In this document: in pieces, positions 25,879 through 34,343 of the stretch
Layout: each line of letters opens with the position of its first letter
Position numbering within the stretch: the first letter of the stretch is position 1
Assembly: GCA_024642245.1 (NCBI GenBank)
Contig: JAHEBM010000001.1
Coordinates: 1 to 64,000, forward strand
Direction of reading: 5' to 3'
Source of the DNA: Haliea sp.
GTDB taxonomy: Bacteria; Pseudomonadota; Gammaproteobacteria; Pseudomonadales; Halieaceae
DNA length: 64,000 nt
Notes under the pieces: model-generated
What the model was told of the DNA's origin: nothing
Seen by the model: only the letters and a program-made list of their open reading frames with translations
The model's database searches: none
Translations under genes and position numbers: made by a program

Positions 25879-27216
25879 TCAGCTGTCTCGCAGCTTGGCC
25901 TGTCGGTCAAGCTCGGACTCCAGGTACTTGATCCACTGCTGTGCATACTTGGCGGAGCGCTCGTCACGTCCGGCGGACGTGAATGCATCCCTGGCCTTGT
26001 CGTACTGCTTTTCATTGAAATAGGCCATGCCGAGAACCAACCTGGCCGTGTCCGGCCGCTTGACGCCGCCACGTGACAGGCCCTTGTTAATCGCTACGAT
26101 AGCCTTGTCATTCATATCACTATCGAGATAAATATTACCCAGCCGGGCGTAAAGCTCCCCATCCTCGGATTTGGCTGCCGCCGCTTCCATGTCGTCTATG
26201 GCCTTGTCGAGCTCCTGGGCCTGGCGCCAGGCGCTGGCCGAAATCTCGTAGTTCTTGGAAGTGGGCTGGATGGACCCGTTTTTCAACCCTTTGGCCATCA
26301 CCTGACCAGCTTTATAGGGCACCTCGCCATTGAGATAGAGGTACGCCATGGTCACCTGCTCCGGTCCCTTGTCCAGCATGTTCTGCACATAGGCCGTATC
26401 CATCGCCGCCAGTTGCCTGCCGTCCTTCTTCTGCTCACCATACATATGGGAAATCTGCACCCAGTATTCTTTCTTGGGATAGTACTTGAGCAATTCTTCC
26501 AGCGTATCTACAGTTTTATTGACATCGTTCTTTTCGAAATACAGGAAGCGAGCCAGGTTGTACCACTGCTCTTTCGGCAGCTTGTTGTCAGCCTTGTACA
26601 TGGAAATGGCTTTTTCCACGTTCAGGAGAGCCTTGTCATAATCCTTTGTCTGGTAGTAGCCCTGGGACAGCAACACATAGGCACTGGCGTTGGGTTTATC
26701 AGTCACCGCAAACCAGCTCAGCAGCGCATTGATGCCCTTTTGCCACTCCTCCTGCACAAAGTACAACTGGGCTATCGTGTACTTGGTGTTTATTTCCATC
26801 GCCAGCGGAATATCAGGTTGCGCAACAACCTGCTCATAGGCCTTCAGGGCCTTGGCATAATCTTCCTTTGAGTAATAGATGAAGGCGTAGAGGTTGTAGA
26901 CGTTGGCCAACTCGTAGCTGTTGAGCGCGCCCTTGCCACCCGAATTGATCATCTCGTCGAGGATGCTTGCAGCGCCATTGAGGTCTTTGCCCTCGGCTGC
27001 CTCCTGGGCCTTGGCCAACTTTTCGTATACGTTGTTGCGCAGGGCCGGGGTGCGCCGGGTTTCCCGCGTATCGGGCTTTCTCTCCTCCGCCAGGGCTGCA
27101 GCCAGCGGGTGGTAGCCGAGGTCGCCCTGCAGCTGGGACACGGCCACCTGGGTCATTACAACCGGCACCGCCAACAAGGTGGCGTTAATCCAGATCCGGG
27201 GCTTAAACAATTTCAT
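25879..27216 (-). CDS. TPR-repeat periplasmic protein of the Ton system
   Basis: A 445-residue protein with an N-terminal signal sequence (ATLLAVPVVMTQVAVS) and a long run of tetratricopeptide-like helical repeats from about residue 50 to 430. It is the last gene of the DUF3450-ExbB-ExbB-ExbD-TonB operon, 15 bases after tonB. In Vibrio and Shewanella an equivalent TPR protein accompanies the TonB2 system and is thought to support energy transfer. A scaffold role in the periplasm is inferred; no catalytic motif is seen. Confidence 0.82.
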   Translation of the reverse strand: MKLFKPRIWINATLLAVPVVMTQVAVSQLQGDLGYHPLAAALAEERKPDTRETRRTPALRNNVYEKLAKAQEAAEGKDLNGAASILDEMINSGGKGALNSYELANVYNLYAFIYYSKEDYAKALKAYEQVVAQPDIPLAMEINTKYTIAQLYFVQEEWQKGINALLSWFAVTDKPNASAYVLLSQGYYQTKDYDKALLNVEKAISMYKADNKLPKEQWYNLARFLYFEKNDVNKTVDTLEELLKYYPKKEYWVQISHMYGEQKKDGRQLAAMDTAYVQNMLDKGPEQVTMAYLYLNGEVPYKAGQVMAKGLKNGSIQPTSKNYEISASAWRQAQELDKAIDDMEAAAAKSEDGELYARLGNIYLDSDMNDKAIVAINKGLSRGGVKRPDTARLVLGMAYFNEKQYDKARDAFTSAGRDERSAKYAQQWIKYLESELDRQAKLRDS

Positions 27217-27231
27217 AACGTGTTAACCGTT

Positions 27232-27840
27232 TCACTGTTCCAACTCATAGGTGAACTTGTTCTGGACGCCTGCCACTTCAATGGCCACACCATCCACCAC
27301 CCGCGGCTTGTACTTGAATTTCAAAGAGGCTTTCAAAGAAGCGCTCTCGAATACACCGGATGGCTGGCAATCCACCGCCTTGGGATCACGGATGGCACCC
27401 GAAGTCGTCACCGTGTACTCGATGATGCAGTACCCGGTAATACCACGGGTTTGTGCCCGCCGCGGATAGATAGGCGCGACCTTCACAATAGGAAGGTATT
27501 CGCCATCGCCGGTGGCCATGCCAGTAGTGGTAATAGCAAGGTCAACCTGGGCGGCGGGCGCGATATTGACCACGTCGACATCCATTTCCATATCAACGTC
27601 GGGAGAATCGAGATCTGGCGGAGGCTCTTCGGGATCCTCTACCTTGTCTGGCTTTTGCTCCTTCAGGTTTGTTTCAATCTCACGCTCCGGCATAAGAATA
27701 TCTGCCAACTTGCGCTGCTTGCTGTCATCAATTTTAGGATCACTCATGGCGATCAGATATTGCATGATAAAGAACAGACCCGCGGCGACAGGTAGCCCGA
27801 ATAGCGCACCAATAATGAGTCTGGATAAATTGCGATTCAT
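27232..27840 (-). CDS. tonB: TonB energy transducer (TonB2-type)
   Basis: A 202-residue TonB. A single N-terminal membrane anchor (about residues 7-29) is followed by an acidic Pro-containing linker (EDPEEPPPDLDSPDVDMEMD, short compared with E. coli TonB) and a C-terminal domain with KVAPIYPRRAQTRGITG and VDGVAIEV. It spans the periplasm and passes proton-motive energy to TonB-dependent receptors such as the one at 57808. It is placed 6 bases after exbD in the same operon. The short linker is typical of TonB2-type proteins. Confidence 0.9.
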   Translation of the reverse strand: MNRNLSRLIIGALFGLPVAAGLFFIMQYLIAMSDPKIDDSKQRKLADILMPEREIETNLKEQKPDKVEDPEEPPPDLDSPDVDMEMDVDVVNIAPAAQVDLAITTTGMATGDGEYLPIVKVAPIYPRRAQTRGITGYCIIEYTVTTSGAIRDPKAVDCQPSGVFESASLKASLKFKYKPRVVDGVAIEVAGVQNKFTYELEQ

Positions 27841-27846
27841 AGTCGA

Positions 27847-28251
27847 CTACTTGTCTTCAGTGGCCAGGGACACATCGTATACGCCCGCCTCGCGGGCTGC
27901 ATCCAGAACGGCGGCGACAGTCTCGGTATTCGACTGGTTGTCCGCCTGGATTACCACAGCACCCTTGGGGTTCTCTGCATGCAGGCGCTCAATATTGGCC
28001 CGCACCGAACGCACGTCAATGCGTCGTTTGTCCATCCAGATCTCGTTGGTGGCACTAACGGCCACCAGAATATTCACATTCTCCTTGGGCTGGGATGTCG
28101 ATGCCTCTGGCCGATTTACCTCGATACCCGCCTCCTTGATAAAGGAGGCCGTAACAATGAAGAAGATAAGCATGATAAACACGACGTCCAGCATGGGCGT
28201 CAGGTCGATCTGGGCTTCATCCTCAGCAGCTGCTTTGTTTGTCCTGCGCAT
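27847..28251 (-). CDS. exbD: Biopolymer transport protein ExbD
   Basis: A 134-residue ExbD with cytoplasmic N-terminus, one membrane helix containing IDLTPMLDVVFIMLIFFIV and the essential Asp, and a periplasmic domain. With the ExbB-type protein encoded 13 bases upstream it should form the proton-driven motor that energises TonB. The gene order exbB-exbD-tonB is the classic one. Its close paralogue is the orphan at 18861. Confidence 0.9.
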   Translation of the reverse strand: MRRTNKAAAEDEAQIDLTPMLDVVFIMLIFFIVTASFIKEAGIEVNRPEASTSQPKENVNILVAVSATNEIWMDKRRIDVRSVRANIERLHAENPKGAVVIQADNQSNTETVAAVLDAAREAGVYDVSLATEDK

Positions 28252-28264
28252 TACGATTGCTCTC

Positions 28265-28792
28265 TTAGTGATCGGTGGTCAGGTTGTCTTCGAGAAACTG
28301 GGTCTGCCGCTGGGCGTTCCGGCTAACATAGGTATTGGCGAAGACCCCGGATATCGCGGCGACCATTCCCGCCATCGTGGGAATTGTTGCCCGCGACACG
28401 CCGCCTGCCATCGACTTGGCATCACCGCCCCCGGTGACCGCCATGATATTAAATACCTCAATCATCCCGGTAACAGTACCCAGCAAGCCCAGTAAGGGAC
28501 ACAGCGCCACCATCGTCTTGATAACGGGAAGATACTGGTTGATCTGCATGGTCGCTTCGGAAATGAGTTTTTCCCTGATCTGCTTCGCGTTCCAGGACTT
28601 GCGCTCACTGCGCGACTCCCAGGTGGCGATGGCCTTGCCGGCATCGGCTTTCCAGCCCGCCTTGAAGTACCAAAGCCGCTCGAAGATCAGGGTCCACATC
28701 AGAAACAGCAGGACCGCGATGCCCCAAAGGACGCTGCCACCCATATCCATGAAGCGGGCAACAGCCTCATAAGCACTATCGAACCAGTACAT
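28265..28792 (-). CDS. exbB: ExbB-type MotA/TolQ/ExbB proton channel protein
   Basis: A 175-residue protein with three predicted membrane helices. One lies near the N-terminus (GGSVLWGIAVLLFLMWTLIF) and two form the channel-like pair LCPLLGLLGTVTGMIEVF and GMVAAISGVFANTYV. This is the short ExbB2 form. It lies 1 base downstream of the longer MotA/TolQ/ExbB protein and 13 bases upstream of exbD, so it is the likely direct ExbD partner. Confidence 0.88.
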   Translation of the reverse strand: MYWFDSAYEAVARFMDMGGSVLWGIAVLLFLMWTLIFERLWYFKAGWKADAGKAIATWESRSERKSWNAKQIREKLISEATMQINQYLPVIKTMVALCPLLGLLGTVTGMIEVFNIMAVTGGGDAKSMAGGVSRATIPTMAGMVAAISGVFANTYVSRNAQRQTQFLEDNLTTDH

Positions 28793-28793
28793 A

Positions 28794-30188
28794 TTACTTC
28801 CTCAGGTTGGCTTCGGTGTGCTCCGCTATGATGCCCGTGGTCTGCTCGTTGAGCACATGTATGATGCGCTGCGCGCGTCCGTTCACGATGGTGTGCAGCA
28901 GCAACATGGGGATTGCCACTACCAGGCCCAGTACAGTGGTCACCAGCGCCGCGGAAATACCGCCGGCCATTGCCTTCGGGTCACCCGCACCAAAGATGGT
29001 AATAGCCTGGAACGTCACGATCATACCGGTTACCGTACCCAACAGACCCATCAACGGCGCGATTGCGGTGATGATCTTGAGGAGATTCAGGCCCGATTCC
29101 AGTTTGGGCGTCTCCCGAAGGATACCCTCTGACAACTTGAGTTCCAGGGTTTCGATATCCATCGAGGGATTGTTCTCGTGGATTTTCAACACGCGACCCA
29201 GGGGGTTGTTTTCGTTGGCCTTGTCGCTCTTGAGCTGCGAGCTGACCTTGGAGCTGACTGTCGCCAGAACCACAAGGCGGTAGAGCGCCAGGATAAAGCC
29301 GAAGATACCTACCACGGTAATCGCGTAGCCAACTGTACCGCCTTGCTCCCAGCGCTCCTCGAGGTTGGGGCTGTTGATCAGCGCCGCCAGGAAAGAACCG
29401 CCACTTGGCCCGGTCGGGTCAATACCAAAGCGGTGCAGGCCTTCAGTCGAACCAACCAGTTCCTCGGCGTAGCTCAGATACGGTCCCGCAGGCTGGCGGG
29501 GTAATTCTTCCAGGGATCCCTTGGCGGGCACGTACTGGAGATATTTACCGTCTTCGGAAACCACGTTAAAGGCACCGACTCTGACAACACTCTGCTCCTG
29601 CTTATCACCGTTGGGTTTGGCTACCTGGGCGGTAAAGCGCACAACCTTGCCGGTTTCTACCATTTCCTGGTTGAGCAGGTACCAGACCTTCTCGATTTCC
29701 TCGACGCTGGGCAGCTTTTCACTGCCGCTCATCTTGGCGATCAGGTCTTCGAGGAACTGCTCGCGGCCCGGATACTGGGCGCTGGTGATCGAAAACTCCA
29801 GGGTCGATGACAGGTCACCCGCGGTGGAGGTCAGGTGGCCGAACAACTCGGCGAGGGTACCCAGCTTTTCCTTCAGCTGAGCCTGCTTGGCGACGACCAG
29901 TAATTCATTTGATTCGAATGTGTCTTCCAGCGTGGCGCTCAGCGCTTCCTGGCGGCTGCGCTCGCCCTGGGCTCTCGTCAGCTCGGCTGCCTGGTTGGCC
30001 TTGTCCTTGGCAAATGCCTGCTCCCGTGCCCGGTTCTCCCTGGCATCAGTCACCTGGCCCTGCTTTACGAACTCCAGCAGCTGGTCCAGCGACTTGGGCT
30101 TGGCTTCCTCGGCGTTGGCCATGGCGGCAGTAAAGGCGAATGTGCTCACCACCGCAAAGGCGGCGGCTTTCATAAATTTGGCACTCAT
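28794..30188 (-). CDS. Long MotA/TolQ/ExbB protein with periplasmic domain (TtpC-like)
   Basis: A 464-residue protein. It has a signal peptide (FMKAAAFAVVSTFAFTAAMANA), a coiled-coil-rich periplasmic section of about 260 residues (charged segments around 55-120) and a C-terminal MotA/TolQ/ExbB domain with membrane helices at about 275-300, 365-390 and 410-440. In Vibrio the equivalent protein TtpC is required for TonB2-dependent transport. Its start overlaps the stop of the DUF3450 gene by one base, suggesting coupling. Confidence 0.85.
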   Translation of the reverse strand: MSAKFMKAAAFAVVSTFAFTAAMANAEEAKPKSLDQLLEFVKQGQVTDARENRAREQAFAKDKANQAAELTRAQGERSRQEALSATLEDTFESNELLVVAKQAQLKEKLGTLAELFGHLTSTAGDLSSTLEFSITSAQYPGREQFLEDLIAKMSGSEKLPSVEEIEKVWYLLNQEMVETGKVVRFTAQVAKPNGDKQEQSVVRVGAFNVVSEDGKYLQYVPAKGSLEELPRQPAGPYLSYAEELVGSTEGLHRFGIDPTGPSGGSFLAALINSPNLEERWEQGGTVGYAITVVGIFGFILALYRLVVLATVSSKVSSQLKSDKANENNPLGRVLKIHENNPSMDIETLELKLSEGILRETPKLESGLNLLKIITAIAPLMGLLGTVTGMIVTFQAITIFGAGDPKAMAGGISAALVTTVLGLVVAIPMLLLHTIVNGRAQRIIHVLNEQTTGIIAEHTEANLRK

Positions 30189-30973
30189 TATTTGGCCTCC
30201 GGTGCAGCTACTGGCAGGTTCATCAGGTCGATTGAGGCTTCCTTACGGGCGATCCGCAGGCCCTTCATGATGGCGTTGCGGTACTCGCCTCGCGACAGCG
30301 GTACCCAGCTGCGACTGGCCTGGTCCCAGCCACCGGACATTTCCGTGTCCGTAGTCTGGTAAAGGAAGGAGATGCGGCCAACCCGGAGGAAGTTTACGTC
30401 GCGCGCTACACCTTCGATTTCAATGCTACCCTTGTAGGCGTCAATCTTGCGGCCGTACTCGTTCTCTATCTTGTACGCTTCGAGGACCTGGCGGAATTTT
30501 TCCGCTACCGAGACATCCGAACGATCGAGGTTGGCGCGCAGGAATGCAATACGCTCCATACGCTCGTCCATGTGGAAAGGTACGTCCAGTTCTATAAAGG
30601 TTTCCAGACCATCGATCATGCGAATTGCCAGGGGTGTCATCTGGCGGGAAATCACCGTGACCTGGTCGATTGACTCGTCAATCTCTCCGATCCGCACCGA
30701 CTGGTTGTCTATCTGGCGCTGCAAGCGGGCGTTGTAGACCTTGAGACCGTCGATTTGCTTGGTCACTGTCTTGTAGTCAGTCAGCAAATCGCGCGTTTCA
30801 TCGGCGAGTCGATCAATTTTCACCTGGGATTGACGCGCGGCTTTATTCTTGTCTTCTCCAACCTTGAGGACGGAGTCGAGGGTGCTGGCCTGCACCGCGG
30901 CTACTGCACCCGACAGGGCGCCTGTAGCAACGAGTGCAGCGATCAGGACATTTTTCAATCGATGCATAGTCAT
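30188..30973 (-). CDS. DUF3450 protein of the Ton operon
   Basis: A 261-residue secreted protein with a signal peptide (VLIAALVATGALSGAVA) and a long coiled coil (about 35-100) before a compact C-terminal domain with WDQASRSWVPLSRGEYRNA. DUF3450 proteins commonly stand first in TonB2-type operons of marine gammaproteobacteria. Their role is not known; association with the TtpC-like coiled coil next to it is my inference. ATG 30967 is an alternative start two codons later. Confidence 0.85.
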   Translation of the reverse strand: MTMHRLKNVLIAALVATGALSGAVAAVQASTLDSVLKVGEDKNKAARQSQVKIDRLADETRDLLTDYKTVTKQIDGLKVYNARLQRQIDNQSVRIGEIDESIDQVTVISRQMTPLAIRMIDGLETFIELDVPFHMDERMERIAFLRANLDRSDVSVAEKFRQVLEAYKIENEYGRKIDAYKGSIEIEGVARDVNFLRVGRISFLYQTTDTEMSGGWDQASRSWVPLSRGEYRNAIMKGLRIARKEASIDLMNLPVAAPEAK

Positions 30974-31040
30974 GGGAATCGTGTTTCCTATAATCTAACG
31001 AAGCGTTTCAGAACTGCGAAAATCAGACCCGGTACTTATA

Positions 31041-31069
31041 TCTATAGTTAATAATCTGGTGTCGGTAAA
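31041..31069 (-). promoter_or_regulatory. Candidate promoter for the Ton operon
   Basis: Read on the reverse strand, TTTACC and TATAGA are 17 bases apart and lie 68 bases before the DUF3450 start codon. Both boxes are four-of-six matches. A Fur- or other iron-box-like palindrome is not evident. Confidence 0.38.
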
Positions 31070-31183
31070 CCGAGGAAGCGACTTTAAACTGAAAGCCCGT
31101 GTATTTTCAATGAAACCCAATTGTTCATTTAAGCAAAACACGCGCGTGTGTATTTTGGTAACACCGGCGAGCCCGGGTCTGTC

Positions 31184-31729
31184 TCAGGGTAACGCGCCGT
31201 CATTACCTTCGTCAGCCGCACCCCCGACACGGTCATAGACCACAAAACTGTAGTCATAGGGATTACCCTCCCCCGCCGGGTGTCGCTCGCGGCAGACCTC
31301 CCGCCATTGCAGCCAGTCGATCCGCGGTAACATTGCATCCCCCACCACGCTGGCGTGCACCTGCGTCAGGTAAATCCGGTCCGCGCGGGACATCGCCAGC
31401 GCATACACTTCGGCGCCGCCTATCACCAGTGTTTCTGCCACCCCATCGGACCGGGCAACGGTCTCCGCCAGCGCCAGCGCCTCATCCAACGATCCAACCC
31501 GCTCGACGCCCACCGGCGAAAACCCCGGGTTACGGCTGATAACGATATTGGTACGCCCGGGCAAGGGGCGACCAATGGACTCAAAAGTCTTGCGGCCCAT
31601 CACAATGGGTTTACCCATGGTAATTCGCTTGAAGTAGCGCAGGTCCTGGGGCAAATGCCAGGGCAGGGCATTATTGCGTCCGATAACGCCGTTTTCGGAC
31701 GCGGCCACGATAAGGGCAAGTCTCGGCAC
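31184..31729 (-). CDS. folA: Dihydrofolate reductase
   Basis: A 181-residue dihydrofolate reductase that regenerates tetrahydrofolate after thymidylate synthesis. It has LIVAASENGVIGRNNALPWHLPQDLRYFK (a region with the catalytic acidic residue in LPQDL), the GRKTFESIG motif and the IGGAEVYALAM loop. Family N-termini begin near LALIVAA, so I choose GTG 31729 rather than the ORF's much earlier ATG inside thyA. The start is 20 bases after the thyA stop. A GC-rich palindrome with flanking A/T runs near 31138-31149 may end the transcript. Confidence 0.88.
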   Translation of the reverse strand: MPRLALIVAASENGVIGRNNALPWHLPQDLRYFKRITMGKPIVMGRKTFESIGRPLPGRTNIVISRNPGFSPVGVERVGSLDEALALAETVARSDGVAETLVIGGAEVYALAMSRADRIYLTQVHASVVGDAMLPRIDWLQWREVCRERHPAGEGNPYDYSFVVYDRVGGAADEGNDGALP

Positions 31730-31748
31730 GCGAAAGGCGACCCCCGAC

Positions 31749-32582
31749 CTAGACCGCCACCGGGGCGGCGATGTGTGGATGGGGGTCATAGCCGTGCAGC
31801 GCAAAGTCCTCAAAACGGTAATCGTAAATCGTTTCCGGCCTGCGCAGTATTTCCAGGCGCGGGAGCGCCCGCGGCTCGCGCCCAAGCTGTTCTCGCACCT
31901 GCTCGAGGTGATTGCTGTAGATGTGGGAGTCCCCGGTACAGATTACGATCTCCCCGGGCTCGAGGTCGCACTGCTGTGCCAGCATCATGGTCAGTACCGC
32001 CAGGCTGGCAGTGTTATAGGGCAGGCCCAGGAAGGAATCGCTGGAGCGAATCAGCAGCTGGGAGGAAAGTACGCCATTTGCCACGTAGAACTGGTAGAGG
32101 AGATGGCACGGCGGCAGCGCCATGCGACCGGCCCGCACATTGTCCTGGGGGCTCATGCGCTCATCGGGCAGGTACTCGACGTTCCAGCCGTGGAACAGGA
32201 TCCTGCGGCTATCGGGATTATTGCGCAGGCAATCGATTACGTAGTCAATCTGGTTGATCTTACCCCCGTCGCGGGTGGGCCAGGCGGTCCACTGCGCACC
32301 GTAGATGGGGCCCAGGTCACCGTCCTGGGTAGCCCATTCGTCCCAGATCGAGACGCCGTTCTCCTTCAGCCAGCGGGTGTTGGTATCGCCGCTGAGGAAC
32401 CAGATCAGTTCATTGATGATACTCTTGAGATGCAGCTTCTTGGTGGTAAGCAGGGGAAACCCATCCGCCAGCCTATGGCGGTACTGGCGACCGAAAACAG
32501 AAATTGTTCCTGTACCCGTGCGATCGCCCTTGGTCGCGCCGTTATCGAGAATATCCTGCAGCAAATCCAGGTATTGCTTCAT
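31749..32582 (-). CDS. thyA: Thymidylate synthase
   Basis: A 277-residue ThyA that methylates dUMP to dTMP using methylene-tetrahydrofolate. Typical blocks are [13 protein letters not shown], the catalytic Cys in [12 protein letters not shown], and the D-x-x-x-x-x-LPYN stretch ([12 protein letters not shown]). It is about 13 residues longer than E. coli ThyA. Its ATG overlaps the lgt stop by four bases (ATGA), and it is followed by folA. The open frame runs far upstream through lgt in another frame, but only the part from 32582 is ThyA. Confidence 0.94.
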   Translation of the reverse strand: MKQYLDLLQDILDNGATKGDRTGTGTISVFGRQYRHRLADGFPLLTTKKLHLKSIINELIWFLSGDTNTRWLKENGVSIWDEWATQDGDLGPIYGAQWTAWPTRDGGKINQIDYVIDCLRNNPDSRRILFHGWNVEYLPDERMSPQDNVRAGRMALPPCHLLYQFYVANGVLSSQLLIRSSDSFLGLPYNTASLAVLTMMLAQQCDLEPGEIVICTGDSHIYSNHLEQVREQLGREPRALPRLEILRRPETIYDYRFEDFALHGYDPHPHIAAPVAV

Positions 32583-33400
32583 TTGTTTCGACTCTTTTCC
32601 TTGGACCCTGGCGAGGGCGATGGGGTGCGGTAGGCGTAAAACAGCAGGAATATTCCAAGCGCGACCAGCGGCAGGCTCAGCTCCTGCCCACGGGTCATCC
32701 AGCCCAGGGCCTCGAAGCCGATATGCTGGTCGGGCTCCCGGAAAAATTCGGCAACAAAGCGCAGGCAACCGTAACCCGCAGAAAACAGGCCCGCTACCGC
32801 CCACCTGGGGCGTGGTCGGGAAGAGTACCAGTAGAGAACGACGAACAGCAGCAAGCCTTCGAGCGCAAACTGGTACAGCTGCGACGGGTGTCGAGCCAAC
32901 TGCAGCGGGTCCCGGGGAAAGACCATTGCCCAGGGTACATCGGCCGCGCGGCCCCACAACTCCTGGCCAATAAAATTGCCCAGACGTCCCAGGGCAAGAC
33001 CCACCGGCACCAGGGGAGCCACAAAGTCCAGCAGGTCGCCTATGGCGATGTTGCGACGACGGGCAAACAGGTACATTGCCACCATCACTCCCAGCATACC
33101 GCCGTGAAAGGACATCCCTCCCTGCCACACACGGAACAGCCAGCTCGGATCCTCGGCCAGCTTGTCCCCACCGTAAAACAGCACATATCCGATCCTGCCG
33201 CCCAGGACCACGCCAAGCGCGCCAAAGAAAATCAGGTCGTCTACCTGCTCCCGACGAACCGCCGCTCCCGGCACCTGACTGCGGCGAACGCCGAGCCACC
33301 ACGCAAACGCGAGGCCCGCAAGATAGGCCAGGCCATACCAGTGCACTTTCACGGGGCCCAGGGCAATTGCAACGGGGTCTATCTGGGGATACGGCAGCAT
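32579..33400 (-). CDS. lgt: Prolipoprotein diacylglyceryl transferase
   Basis: A 273-residue inner-membrane enzyme that attaches diacylglyceryl to the lipobox Cys of prolipoproteins. It has about seven membrane helices, the HWYG segment near residue 20, the Lgt signature [14 protein letters not shown] near residue 140 and HPSQLYQ. It serves the several lipoproteins in this window. The order lgt-thyA-folA is shared with Pseudomonas and suggests one operon. Confidence 0.94.
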   Translation of the reverse strand: MLPYPQIDPVAIALGPVKVHWYGLAYLAGLAFAWWLGVRRSQVPGAAVRREQVDDLIFFGALGVVLGGRIGYVLFYGGDKLAEDPSWLFRVWQGGMSFHGGMLGVMVAMYLFARRRNIAIGDLLDFVAPLVPVGLALGRLGNFIGQELWGRAADVPWAMVFPRDPLQLARHPSQLYQFALEGLLLFVVLYWYSSRPRPRWAVAGLFSAGYGCLRFVAEFFREPDQHIGFEALGWMTRGQELSLPLVALGIFLLFYAYRTPSPSPGSKEKSRNK

Positions 33401-33538
33401 ATCAGCCTATCTGGAGTCGGTGGACGCAACAACGAACCCCGGTGGACGGGCGCCGCCGGGGCATTCGTGGCATAAAGGCGTTATTATCAGTCACCCTGTT
33501 GTGATGCACAATTCTTTAGCCCCGGCGGACGATATGTT

Positions 33539-34315
33539 ATGTGCCTGTTGATCTTTTCTTACCGGGTAGACAGCCGGTACCCGCTGGTGCTGGCTGCCAA
33601 CCGCGACGAATTCCATGCCCGGCCCACCGCGGCCGCCCGGTTCTGGCCTGAATACCCGGAACTTCTGGCGGGGCGCGACCTGGAGCAGGGTGGCACCTGG
33701 ATGGGCATCACCCGCAGCGGTCGTTTTGCCGCCATCACCAACTACCGCGATCCCGCGCGAACGGGTCCCGCGCCACGCTCCCGCGGAGAGCTGCCACTGA
33801 ACTACCTCGCGGGCAGCCAGGACCCGGAATCGTTTCTTGCTGGTGTGCTTGCCCACGCACGCGAATATGCCGGCTTTAACCTGCTGGTCGGCAACCTCGA
33901 TAGCCTGTGGTACCTGACCAACAGCCTGCCGGCGGGAAATGCCTCGCCAACCCGCTTGCAACCGGGCCTTTACGGCCTGAGTAATGCACGCCTGGATACG
34001 CCCTGGCCCAAGGTGGTCCTGGGGAAGCAGCAACTGGCGGCCCTGTTGCGCTCAGGCGAGCCCGACCACCACACGCTGGCCACCGTGGTGGCGGACCGAC
34101 GCCTGGCGGACCCGGGGGAATTACACAGGCAGGGCCTCGATGGTGACATGGATCAGGTACTTTCAGCCCAGTTCATAACCGCCGGCAGCTACGGCACCCG
34201 CTCCAGCACCACCTTGTGGGTAGACCATAAGCGGAGGGTCAGCTGGCGCGAGTCAGGTTTTGACGCCGTGGGAAATGTGGTACGCGAGCAGGATGAAATG
34301 TTCACGCTGGGCTGA
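33539..34315 (+). CDS. NRDE/TANGO2-family protein
   Basis: A 258-residue protein of the NRDE (TANGO2-like) family, named for the NRDEF motif, seen here as ANRDEFHARPT. The second residue is Cys (MCLLIFSY), which in this family becomes the N-terminal residue and may act as in N-terminal nucleophile hydrolases. Human TANGO2 is linked to lipid and haem handling, but bacterial roles are unclear. It is divergent from lgt with 138 bases between, and convergent with ptsP. Confidence 0.85.
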   Translation: MCLLIFSYRVDSRYPLVLAANRDEFHARPTAAARFWPEYPELLAGRDLEQGGTWMGITRSGRFAAITNYRDPARTGPAPRSRGELPLNYLAGSQDPESFLAGVLAHAREYAGFNLLVGNLDSLWYLTNSLPAGNASPTRLQPGLYGLSNARLDTPWPKVVLGKQQLAALLRSGEPDHHTLATVVADRRLADPGELHRQGLDGDMDQVLSAQFITAGSYGTRSSTTLWVDHKRRVSWRESGFDAVGNVVREQDEMFTLG

Positions 34316-34343
34316 GCGCTCCACCGGGTGCACCCTGGAAATG

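Noticed and set aside
32583-33302. Long in-frame extension of the thyA frame upstream through lgt
   Set aside because: Its translation has no similarity to ThyA, is rich in Gly, Arg and Pro, and overlaps lgt, whose frame is clearly real. ThyA starts at 32582.
34316-34343. Possible hairpin between the NRDE gene and ptsP
   Set aside because: The CCGGGTGCACCC dyad is imperfect and lacks a T run in either direction.
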